Below, one piece after another: positions 1-6,669 of a DNA stretch of 64,000 nucleotides. Source of the stretch: an uncultured Saprospiraceae bacterium (GTDB lineage: Bacteria > Bacteroidota > Bacteroidia > Chitinophagales > Saprospiraceae). How positions within the stretch are numbered: the stretch's first letter is position 1; each line of letters starts with the position of its first letter. The stretch covers positions 1-64,000 of the forward strand of contig CALDUE010000126.1 of assembly GCA_937923485.1 (NCBI GenBank). Reading direction: 5' to 3'. The position numbers and the translations under genes were made by a program. Below the pieces are notes generated by a model that worked only from the letters and a program-made list of their open reading frames with translations, had not been told where the DNA came from and ran no database searches.

Positions 1-54
1 GAGTTGAAAGATGCTTATGCAGACTTTTTCGCGCGCTGGCAGGAAGGATTGTAG
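1..54 (+). CDS. C-terminal end of a gene cut by the window edge (possibly xylulokinase)
   Basis: Frame 1 is open from the first base and ends at TAG (52-54), encoding 17 residues that end FFARWQEGL. It lies 63 bases upstream of xylA on the same strand. Xylulokinase (xylB) commonly sits next to xylA in Bacteroidetes, and a short helical tail of this kind would fit a FGGY-kinase C-terminus. The fragment is too short to prove identity, so the xylB call is context only. Confidence 0.4.
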   Translation, partial: ELKDAYADFFARWQEGL

Positions 55-117
55 CAATTGGAGTGTACGGTCTTAATTTTAGCTGTGTATTTACTCCGCC
101 GACACTACATTTAGGCC

Positions 118-1428
118 ATGCCACAATATTTCCCGACTGTAAAAAAGGTTCAGTACGAAGGACCAGAATCTAAGGATCCATTAGCGTTTCGCTACTATGA
201 TGCTGATCGCGTTGTAGGCGATAAAACTATGGCAGAGCACTTGCGTTTTGCGGTCGCTTACTGGCATTCGTTTGGAGGAAAGGGCGGTGATCCTTTTGGC
301 CCAGGTACTATTTCATTTCCTTGGGAGAAAGGTCGTGATGCAAAGACTCGTGCGCGCAAAAAGCTCGACGGTGCTTTCGAATTCATGGAAAAAATCGGTG
401 CTAGGTTTTACTGCTGGCACGATTACGATCTCGTAGAAGAAGGCAAGACCCTCGCTGAAAGTGAGGACCGTATGCAAGATGCGGCCAAGCATGCCAAAGA
501 GCTGCAAAAAGCGAAAGGCATTGATTTGCTTTGGGGAACGAGCAACGCTTTTTCGAATCCACGTTTCATGAATGGTGCTGCAACCAATCCTGATTTCCAG
601 GTAGTGGCTCATGCTGCGGCGCAGGTAAAGACAGCAATTGATACCACGGTTGCTCTTGGTGGACATAACTATGTGTTCTGGGGCGGTCGCGAGGGCTACA
701 TGAGCTTGCTCAATACAGACCTAAAGCGCGAACGTGAGCACATGGCAATGTTCTTAACGATGGCAAGAGATTACGGTCGTAAGAATAAATTCAAAGGCAA
801 GTTCTTGATTGAGCCGAAGCCGATGGAGCCAACCAAACACCAGTATGACTATGATAGTGAGACGGTGATTGGGTTCTTGCGCGAGTTCAATTTGATGGAT
901 GATTTCGCGCTCAACATTGAGGTAAATCACGCTACCCTCGCGGGCCACACCTTCGATCATGAACTCCAAGTGGCAGCCAATGCGGGCGTACTTGGAAGCA
1001 TTGACGCCAACCGTGGCGACTACCAGAATGGTTGGGATACCGATCAATTTCCAACCGACCCAACAGAGTTGCTACTCGCCATGCGCGTCATCTTAAAAAA
1101 CGGCGGAATCGGCGCTGGTGGCATCAACTTCGATGCAAAGATTCGTCGCAACTCTACTGATCGCGAAGACCTCTTCTACGCACACATTGGTGGCATGGAT
1201 GCGTTTGCGCGTGCGCTCATCAATGCACATGCAATGATGGAAGAAGGTACACTCGAAGACTTTGTGAAGCAGCGTTACAGCAGCTTTGACAAGGGTAACG
1301 GTAAGAAGTTTGAGGAGGGCAAGCTTTCGCTAAAACAACTGGCGAATATTGGGAAGAAGCAAGGTGCTTTTGACTTACAGAGTGGACGTCAGGAGTGGGC
1401 GGAAAATGTGGTGAGTCGGTGGGTGTAG
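118..1428 (+). CDS. xylA: Xylose isomerase
   Basis: Cytoplasmic metal-dependent enzyme converting D-xylose to D-xylulose. The 436-aa length is the usual size for class II XylA. The conserved start region (YFPTVKKVQYEGP), the AYWHSF(G)G motif near residue 50 and the catalytic FYCWHDYD segment (H101, D104) are present, followed by the metal-ligand regions LIEPKPMEPTKHQYD and FDHELQ. The end, SGRQEWAENVV, is also typical. It follows the tail of another gene by 63 bases, probably in a xylose operon. A weak -7-like box (TACATTTA, 106-113) lies just before the ATG. A one-mismatch copy of the iterated 14-base word sits at 1323-1336. Confidence 0.97.
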   Translation: MPQYFPTVKKVQYEGPESKDPLAFRYYDADRVVGDKTMAEHLRFAVAYWHSFGGKGGDPFGPGTISFPWEKGRDAKTRARKKLDGAFEFMEKIGARFYCWHDYDLVEEGKTLAESEDRMQDAAKHAKELQKAKGIDLLWGTSNAFSNPRFMNGAATNPDFQVVAHAAAQVKTAIDTTVALGGHNYVFWGGREGYMSLLNTDLKREREHMAMFLTMARDYGRKNKFKGKFLIEPKPMEPTKHQYDYDSETVIGFLREFNLMDDFALNIEVNHATLAGHTFDHELQVAANAGVLGSIDANRGDYQNGWDTDQFPTDPTELLLAMRVILKNGGIGAGGINFDAKIRRNSTDREDLFYAHIGGMDAFARALINAHAMMEEGTLEDFVKQRYSSFDKGNGKKFEEGKLSLKQLANIGKKQGAFDLQSGRQEWAENVVSRWV

Positions 1429-1609
1429 TTGGCGTTCGACGAGCTCTGCTCGGGCCAGTTTACGTTTAGCGTGTGATTTACCGCCGCGATAAATCGCATG
1501 CTACCCTTCGACAAGCTCGGGGAATCTCAAGCGAGCTACGCAGCTTACCTGCAGAATGCACAAACAATAGCCAATCTCAACTTCTCTTTTGCTCGCGGTA
1601 TAAGATCAG

Positions 1610-1646
1610 AAGCCCTTCTGATTTGCGAATTGGAAGGGCTTTTTTT
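1610..1646 (+). terminator. Rho-independent terminator after xylA, with an alternative hairpin
   Basis: A perfect 9-bp stem (AAGCCCTTC at 1610-1618 with GAAGGGCTT at 1633-1641) is followed by a run of T to 1646. The left arm overlaps a second perfect hairpin, ATCAGAAG / CTTCTGAT (1605-1612 with 1615-1622), so the two stems exclude each other. The rest of 1429-1604 holds no convincing gene, only short GC-rich inverted repeats near 1438-1523 of the kind seen between Bacteroidetes genes. On the other strand the hairpin lies just past the stop of the 1653-2498 gene. Confidence 0.7.
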
Positions 1647-1652
1647 GTGCGA

Positions 1653-2498
1653 TTATATCCCGTCTGCCACAGAAAGGCGTCTGAGTACTTTATCCTTCGT
1701 ACGCTCTATTCGCGCAAGAATTTCTTGCTCGAACCGCCTACCACTATACACTCCTCGACCATTGACACGAGTAGCTGAACGTTGCACACGCTCAAAATAG
1801 GCGTCAAAATAAGCGCACGTACTTGGAGAAGAACTTCTAACAAAATTAGGATTGTCGAAGGTTACAAAGACTTCCTCACGTTCTGGGCTTTTTACAGAAA
1901 TAATGCTTGCTGTACTATGGAATTGATTCTGAGAAAGTGAAAAAGAACTCCCGCCTACTTTCTCACACTTTTGAGATGAGTTTTTAATTTCACCTACCAA
2001 ACGAGTAAGTGACTCAAAGATGATTTTCGCATCTTCAATACTCATCGCACGGGCTTCTGCGAGGTATAGTATTTGGTAAAGAATGCCACGAAAAGGTGTT
2101 GCTCCCCAAACTTCTTCTGAAGCAACACTAAAATAGCCTTCGGCTACCTGCTTTGCTCTGGTTATCCAGTCAGCCCTCTTATCCAGCTGATGACTCAAAC
2201 TAAAGTTCTCTTCAATTCGCTCAACATTCTCCGTCTCAAAAGCGAACAACTTAAATGCAGCGAGTGCTGGTTCGGCCAACAACCAAAAAATAGGTATATC
2301 GGTAGTTGAAATCCTGACCCTAGCAGATTGATTCCACTCAGGCTTTGCGTAATGCTCTACAACAGATCCAAGACCAGCAATGTAAAGATCTGCATCAAAA
2401 GATTGCCCGAGGAGATTCACAACCTCAAATGGAAGGTATTGTCCTGATAGTTCACTTTCACTTAGCGGTACATCGAGCAGCTTGCTGAGAAATAGCAT
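1653..2498 (-). pseudogene. C-terminal part of a disrupted helix-turn-helix protein
   Basis: This 281-codon frame starts at an ATG one codon after a TGA (2502-2504) that ends the helix-turn-helix frame at 2502-2687. Both are in the same frame, and the first residues (EMLFLSKLLDVPLSESE) read as the natural continuation of an XRE-type helix-turn-helix domain, where the last helix and the 'LLxVxLxEL' turn follow directly. The remaining 260 residues are unrecognised: mostly helical, without a signal peptide or membrane segment, with a serine-rich stretch near residue 190-230. I read the locus as one 343-codon regulator broken by a nonsense codon. A downstream restart at this ATG could still make a truncated protein without DNA binding. 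Confidence 0.6.
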
Positions 2499-2501
2499 TT
2501 C

Positions 2502-2687
2502 TCATGCCCCAAATTCCATCCGACCTGACTTTCTTTTATAAAAGGCGCTCTCACTCAGACACAGTTGCTCAGCAAGCTCTGCGGCACTGAGGCCTTTCTC
2601 TGCTATTCGAATAGCCAAAGCTGAGAGCCAAATGGTATAAAATCCTTTTCCATCATTACGCATACTATTCATTTTATCTGCTGCCAT
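2502..2687 (-). pseudogene. N-terminal helix-turn-helix part of the disrupted regulator
   Basis: The frame encodes 61 residues. Residues about 30-57 (GLSAAELAEQLCLSESAFYKRKSG) form a good helix-turn-helix of the Cro/C1 or similar class: 'LSAAELAEQL' as helix 1-2 and 'SESAFYKRKSG' as the recognition helix. It ends RMEFGA-TGA, and reading through the TGA gives a continuous protein with the 1653-2498 frame. On its own it lacks the last helices of the fold. It could be a pseudogene, a sequencing error (TGG or CGA read as TGA) or, much less likely, a recoded stop; no SECIS-like hairpin was noticed after the TGA. Confidence 0.6.
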
Positions 2688-2978
2688 TTCCTATCGATGC
2701 CTGGTTAGTATTTCTCGAATATAGCCATCCGACGGAGTAAATAATCGTAATTCGAAAATTTTCAAGCCTTTTCACGTTTTTCTTTATCGAAAATCGAAAA
2801 ATAGGATGGCATTATTCTCGATTTCCGCATGACTGCTATAAAATGGAGATCTCAGTTGCGATTTCCGCAACTCAACAGATGCGGAGTGCCAATAATCGAA
2901 AGAAAAGTCTAAGACTGCTCCATTACTTTTGGAAGGCGATCTACTCGTGGATGCTCTAAGCAGTTTAAATACCTCATC
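2688..2978. promoter_or_regulatory. AT-rich divergent intergenic region with repeats and a likely promoter
   Basis: No gene is visible in these 291 bases between the divergent regulator fragment and the lipoprotein array. The word CGATTTCCGCA occurs twice, 40 bases apart (2819-2829 and 2859-2869), and the second copy sits in a small hairpin GTTGCG/CGCAAC (2855-2871). Repeats of the type TCGAAAA run through 2748-2803. TACTTTTG at 2924-2931 matches the Bacteroidetes -7 box TAnnTTTG and would drive the lipoprotein genes with a leader of about 45 bases. The repeats could be operator sites for the adjacent regulator (inference). Confidence 0.45.
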
Positions 2979-3608
2979 ATGCAGTCTATAACTTTCAAGA
3001 TAATCACTAATATAATCGCGATGAGTGTTCTTTGCTGTGTGTACGGATGCGACAAAGAATCTAATACAGATGCGCTACGTCGCAAGTACCCTATTCCTAC
3101 AGAATTACCTGAAGTCACTTGTGATGGTGCCAATACGGTCGGTGCACGGTTTGATTCCATTCTATTTGTAGCTAATTACTTCCCTAATACTTCTTCTTGG
3201 GGTAGCCCAACGCCAGAGGATGGAGTGAGGGCTTTTTTCAGATACCCTTCCGGTGGTTTAGAGCCGTTTATCGAAGTATTTGCAGAACATCCTATTAGGC
3301 CAAATGAAATTGATAATCGACGCATGAATTCTTTCTTATGGTATTACCCTAATCTTGATAGTTTAGCTCACCTTTCATTTAGATATGTCGGGGGGGGGGT
3401 AGACTTCAACTCTAAATCTACTTCCATATCTCAAGATTTAGACCACAACCTTAGTTTCAACATTCAAGATAGCATACTATGTGGTTCTATTGCAATGTTG
3501 ACTCTTACAGAAACAAGTAAGTCCGACATTGGGAACCCCGAAATATATGACACCATCATCATACGCGATTTCCGTATTGATGTTCCTGTACACTTGGGGC
3601 GTTACTGA
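2979..3608 (+). CDS. Putative lipoprotein, copy A of a four-gene tandem family
   Basis: The 209-aa protein has a short signal peptide ending in a lipobox-like VYGC (C24), then DKESNTDALRRKYPIPTELP, a stretch shared almost unchanged by the next gene. Two cysteines conserved in all four copies (in VTCDG and in LCGSI) could form a disulfide, and the end PVHLGRY is also family-wide. Residues about 90-175 differ from the paralogs. A run of ten G (3390-3399) encodes GGG after RYV. Losing one G creates an immediate TAG, and gaining one gives a stop five codons after the glycines, so the gene may be phase variable. I do not recognise the family. It is probably attached to a membrane and exposed to periplasm or surface. 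Confidence 0.75.
   Translation: MQSITFKIITNIIAMSVLCCVYGCDKESNTDALRRKYPIPTELPEVTCDGANTVGARFDSILFVANYFPNTSSWGSPTPEDGVRAFFRYPSGGLEPFIEVFAEHPIRPNEIDNRRMNSFLWYYPNLDSLAHLSFRYVGGGVDFNSKSTSISQDLDHNLSFNIQDSILCGSIAMLTLTETSKSDIGNPEIYDTIIIRDFRIDVPVHLGRY
3390..3399 (+). repeat. G10 homopolymer inside lipoprotein gene A
   Basis: Ten consecutive G are followed by TAGAC. In the present length the codons are GGG GGG GGG GTA GAC. G9 would read GGG GGG GGG TAG, a stop. G11 would read GGG GGG GGG GGT AGA CTT CAA CTC TAA, also a stop. The aligned position in copy B is VGNG, without a homopolymer. Long G tracts are the classic slipped-strand site of phase-variable genes. Confidence 0.85.
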
Positions 3609-3838
3609 TCTAGTCATCTCAAATGTTATAGCTGTTTAGTATTTTTTTGACCACAGCTTTAATGCTGCGCAATTGAAAAAACGATGAAATTTATTCCTTC
3701 GATACTACGCTCATCCCTAGCTCTCCTCTTTTTATGTGGAGTTTTGGCGACAGCTCTAATGTCCTGTGACAAAGAATCTAATACTGATGCGCTACGGCGC
3801 AAGTATCCAATCCCCACCGAGCTGCCCGAAGCAACTTG
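3567..3838 (+). repeat. Duplicated segment, first copy (pair with 4281-4552)
   Basis: About 270 bases, covering the 3' end of gene A, the whole A-B spacer and the first 155 bases of gene B, recur 714 bases downstream with only scattered changes. The spacer, with its T7 run and the AGCTGT/ACAGCT arms, is copied almost unchanged, although non-coding DNA should diverge fast. This points to recent tandem duplication or ongoing gene conversion. Confidence 0.85.
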
Positions 3839-4322
3839 TGAGGGATTAAATACGGTCGGTGCACATTTTGATTCCATTCTATTTGTAGCTAATTACTTCC
3901 CGAACACCTCTTCATGGGGAAGTCCAACGCCGGAAAATGGAGTAAGGGCGTATTTCGATTTCTTAGACGATGACACGCCTTATATCAGAGTACTAGCAAC
4001 ACATCCAATTCGTCCTGAGGAGATAGATCCGAGGAGAATGAACTCAACTATTTGGTACTTTCCAATAGAAGACAGTATTGGACTGGCTAGTTTCCTGTAT
4101 GTTGGAAATGGAATTGAATTTTCAACTAAAAAAGTGGGGCTTCCTAAACAGTTTTCCAGTGGTATTTTCTTCGACCCTATCGATAGTGTACTATGCGGCA
4201 CCATACCTGAATTAACTCTTATCGAGACTAGTAGTATCGATATCGGCGACCCTGTCATCTACGACACTATCATCATGCGAGATTTCCGTATTGATGTACC
4301 TGTACACTTGGGGCGTTACTGA
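3684..4322 (+). CDS. Putative lipoprotein, copy B of the tandem family
   Basis: The protein has 212 aa. The signal peptide ends in the lipobox LMSC (C28), followed by DKESNTDALRRKYPIPTELP. The first half matches copy A (GSPTPENGVRA, VGAHFDSILFVANYFPNTSS), while the signal peptide is nearly identical to copy C. The two family cysteines (ATCEG, LCGTI) and the ending DIGDP..YDT...RDFRIDVPVHLGRY are present. The middle, about residues 85-175, is variable. It starts 75 bases after gene A. A one-mismatch copy of the iterated word (GTTTTGGCGACAGC, 3741-3754) lies in the signal-peptide codons. The function is unknown. Confidence 0.8.
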   Translation: MKFIPSILRSSLALLFLCGVLATALMSCDKESNTDALRRKYPIPTELPEATCEGLNTVGAHFDSILFVANYFPNTSSWGSPTPENGVRAYFDFLDDDTPYIRVLATHPIRPEEIDPRRMNSTIWYFPIEDSIGLASFLYVGNGIEFSTKKVGLPKQFSSGIFFDPIDSVLCGTIPELTLIETSSIDIGDPVIYDTIIMRDFRIDVPVHLGRY

Positions 4323-4552
4323 TCTAGTCATCTCAAATTTTATAGCTGTTTAGTATTTTTTTGACCACAGCTTTAATGCTGCACAATTGAAAAAACGATG
4401 AAATTTATTCCTTCGATACTACGCTCATCACTAGCTCTCCTCTTTCTATGTGGAGTTTTGGCGACAGCTCTAATGTCCTGCGATAAAGAATCTAATACGG
4501 ACGCACTAAGGCGCAAATATCCTATCCCTACAGAGCTCCCCGAAGCAACCTG
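4281..4552 (+). repeat. Duplicated segment, second copy (pair with 3567-3838)
   Basis: This is the second copy of the 3'-end, spacer and 5'-end unit, covering the end of gene B, the B-C spacer and the start of gene C. The offset is exactly 714 bases throughout, so no net insertions or deletions separate the two copies. Confidence 0.85.
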
Positions 4553-5036
4553 CGAAGGAAAAAACACCATCGGCTGCTACGTCGACTCTATCCTCTTTGT
4601 AGCAAACTATTTCCCAAATACAAGCAGCTGGGGATCACAAACCTATGAAGGGGGTGTAAGAGCTTTTATTGAAAATCCTGACGATGACTATATCCAGATC
4701 ATTGCAGAACACCCTATTCGTCCTCATGAAATTGATAATAGATGGATGAGGCTGAGCATTTGGTATTGGCCAGAAGTAGATTCAATAGGGCATATTTCTT
4801 TTCAATATATTGGGAATGGCGAAGATTTCGATGCTAAACACAATCGTTTAGTCCCAACCTCACATCCACAATACAACTTGAGCTATGACTCTGCCCTCCC
4901 CCGTCTGTGCGGGGCTATTTCTTACGCTGAAATAGCCGAGTATAATCCACAAGATATTGGAGACCCACTTGTCCGTGACACATTAATACTCCGCGATCTA
5001 CGCCTAGACCTACCCGTATATACGGGACGCTACTAG
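4398..5036 (+). CDS. Putative lipoprotein, copy C (mosaic of B and D)
   Basis: The protein has 212 aa with lipobox LMSC (C28). Residues 1-52 are almost identical to copy B. From ATCEGKNTIGC to about residue 110 it switches to near identity with copy D (SSWGSQTYEGGVRAF, ENPDDDYI.IIAEHPIRP). The last third is again its own, ending LRLDLPVYTGRY as in D. This clean switch shows recombination among the four paralogs. C and D have an extra cysteine (IGC) that A and B lack. The spacer to gene D (5037-5096) is unlike the A-B and B-C spacers. The function is unknown. Confidence 0.8.
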   Translation: MKFIPSILRSSLALLFLCGVLATALMSCDKESNTDALRRKYPIPTELPEATCEGKNTIGCYVDSILFVANYFPNTSSWGSQTYEGGVRAFIENPDDDYIQIIAEHPIRPHEIDNRWMRLSIWYWPEVDSIGHISFQYIGNGEDFDAKHNRLVPTSHPQYNLSYDSALPRLCGAISYAEIAEYNPQDIGDPLVRDTLILRDLRLDLPVYTGRY

Positions 5037-5096
5037 GCAATTCAAAATTTGAATACCTCGACTATCAGCTCCCCTTGCATTCTCAAAATTTAAGAA

Positions 5097-5711
5097 ATGA
5101 AAATCCTATTTCTCACATTAGCTGTAGCGCTTATTTCGGCAATTTTTGCTTCATGCGACAAAGAATCTCAAAACGATGAATACCGTCGATTGTATCCTAT
5201 TCCTACGGAATTACCTGAGGCAACCTGCGAAGGAAAAAACACCATCGGGTGCTTCGTCGACTCTATCCTTTTTGTCGCCAACTATTTCCCAAATACAAGT
5301 AGCTGGGGATCACAAACCTATGAAGGAGGTGTAAGAGCATTTATTGAGAATCCTGACGATGACTATATAAATATCATTGCAGAACACCCTATAAGACCTG
5401 AAGAAATTGACTCTCGATTCATGAGAATTGATATTTGGTGGAACTTAAAAGAAAACAAAGTAGATCTACTCAAATTTCAATACAGTAACCCAGGTTACTT
5501 ATTTGGCTTTGACTTAGACACAGTAAATAATGCAAGAAATTTCCTGTTCGACATAGTTTACGATAGTGCTTCAACACGCTTGTGTGGTTCAATATCCAAT
5601 GCCCCTTTGATAGAATACACAGCAAGAGATATTGGGGACCCCCTAGTTTTTGACACCCTGACACTCCGCGATCTACGCTTAGATCTACCCGTTTACATGG
5701 GCAGATACTAG
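5097..5711 (+). CDS. Putative lipoprotein, copy D of the tandem family
   Basis: The protein has 204 aa. A short signal peptide ends in the lipobox FASC (C20), followed by DKESQNDEYRRLYPIPTELP. It carries the block ATCEGKNTIGCFVDSILFVA and GSQTYEGGVRAF shared with copy C, a private middle section rich in Asn and Asp, and the family ending DIGDPLV.DTL.LRDLRLDLPVYMGRY. It has the two conserved cysteines plus the extra IGC cysteine. It ends the array and is followed 61 bases later by the large secreted esterase-like gene. No enzymatic motif was recognised. Confidence 0.8.
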   Translation: MKILFLTLAVALISAIFASCDKESQNDEYRRLYPIPTELPEATCEGKNTIGCFVDSILFVANYFPNTSSWGSQTYEGGVRAFIENPDDDYINIIAEHPIRPEEIDSRFMRIDIWWNLKENKVDLLKFQYSNPGYLFGFDLDTVNNARNFLFDIVYDSASTRLCGSISNAPLIEYTARDIGDPLVFDTLTLRDLRLDLPVYMGRY

Positions 5712-5772
5712 AATCTAAAATGTAACAAATTTTTAACTGCTGCCATTGCGCGGCTAGCCAAACCTATGCATC

Positions 5773-6669
5773 ATGCAGACATTCCGAACTATTTTTCTTA
5801 CCCTATTTGCTTCTTGGCTTGCGCTCAGCGCAAATGCCCAGGCATTCACACAGGTCGATACGCTACCCGACCCTTTCACTTCTATTCGAGAACTCTACTA
5901 CGAACTCGACACCTTACAAATGCCTACTGGATATCTTATCGATGCTACCTGGGCCATGGCTGATGTTACACCTTATAAGGGGAATGTTATTCCACCTGAC
6001 TCAATGGCAGTAGACTTTGGTGACTACCAAAGCCTTTACATTTCAACATTTGGAATGTCAATGACGGAAGCAACTAAAAATTCCTTTCTCACCTTTCGAC
6101 ACATGAATGCAGGTATGTTTGCCAGAGATACTGCTCGACTACACGGCATTGCACTCGCTTATGACCGGTTAGATCCTGCAGCAGTAGATGACAACCTCAT
6201 CACCATCGATACGGTTGCATATCGGCTGTATGACGTTCCTGGCCGATCTCGGTCGCCTTATTTACCTGACACAATGGTCACGCTCACCATTGCAGGCGGT
6301 CGTTCAGATACGCTCACTCAAAACTTTATTTTTGAGGAACAAGACTTACTTGGCCAACTGTCGAATGCCAGCATTTTCTACCTAGATGCAGGACAAGGTT
6401 TCGTAAAACACGACTTTGGGGAGCTTTTCAGCCTAACTTTTCCAAGCTTTGATGAATATCAGCTTACGCTAAAACTAGCCACCACAGGCGGATGGAAATA
6501 TGCAAAGATTAAACTAAATCTCGAACAACCTCAATACAAAACAGAAGAAGAAACCTGTGATGAAAGTGTAGCTTTTACAGGAGGTGATTACTGCATAAAA
6601 TTTAGCGGTAAATGCGGAGAAAGACTCTTTCTGTTAATGGCTTTGACCCTACTGGTGAGGGCGATTTGA
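5773..6669 (+). CDS. N-terminal part of a secreted esterase-like protein (frame-disrupted)
   Basis: This 298-codon frame has a clear signal peptide (TLFASWLALSANAQA, cleavage near residue 23) and a beta-rich N-terminal region without recognised motifs. Its natural reading probably ends near KFSGKCGE. The last 15 residues (RLFLLMAL...) look like out-of-frame reading of DNA that in the other frame encodes KTLSVNGFDPTGEG, the usual lead-in to a PGAP1-like alpha/beta-hydrolase ('EGFDP'). One extra A in GAGAAAGAC (about 6617-6624) would join it to the 6612-9950 frame as a protein of about 1390 aa. It may be a real indel, a -1 shift or a sequencing error. Confidence 0.7.
   Translation: MQTFRTIFLTLFASWLALSANAQAFTQVDTLPDPFTSIRELYYELDTLQMPTGYLIDATWAMADVTPYKGNVIPPDSMAVDFGDYQSLYISTFGMSMTEATKNSFLTFRHMNAGMFARDTARLHGIALAYDRLDPAAVDDNLITIDTVAYRLYDVPGRSRSPYLPDTMVTLTIAGGRSDTLTQNFIFEEQDLLGQLSNASIFYLDAGQGFVKHDFGELFSLTFPSFDEYQLTLKLATTGGWKYAKIKLNLEQPQYKTEEETCDESVAFTGGDYCIKFSGKCGERLFLLMALTLLVRAI

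Noticed and set aside
1473-1800. Overlapping + strand open frames near 1473-1800
   Set aside because: They overlap the terminator and the minus-strand regulator fragment and have no recognisable protein features.
2502-2504. Selenocysteine at the TGA
   Set aside because: No hairpin resembling a SECIS element was seen after the codon, and regulators of this type are not known selenoproteins.
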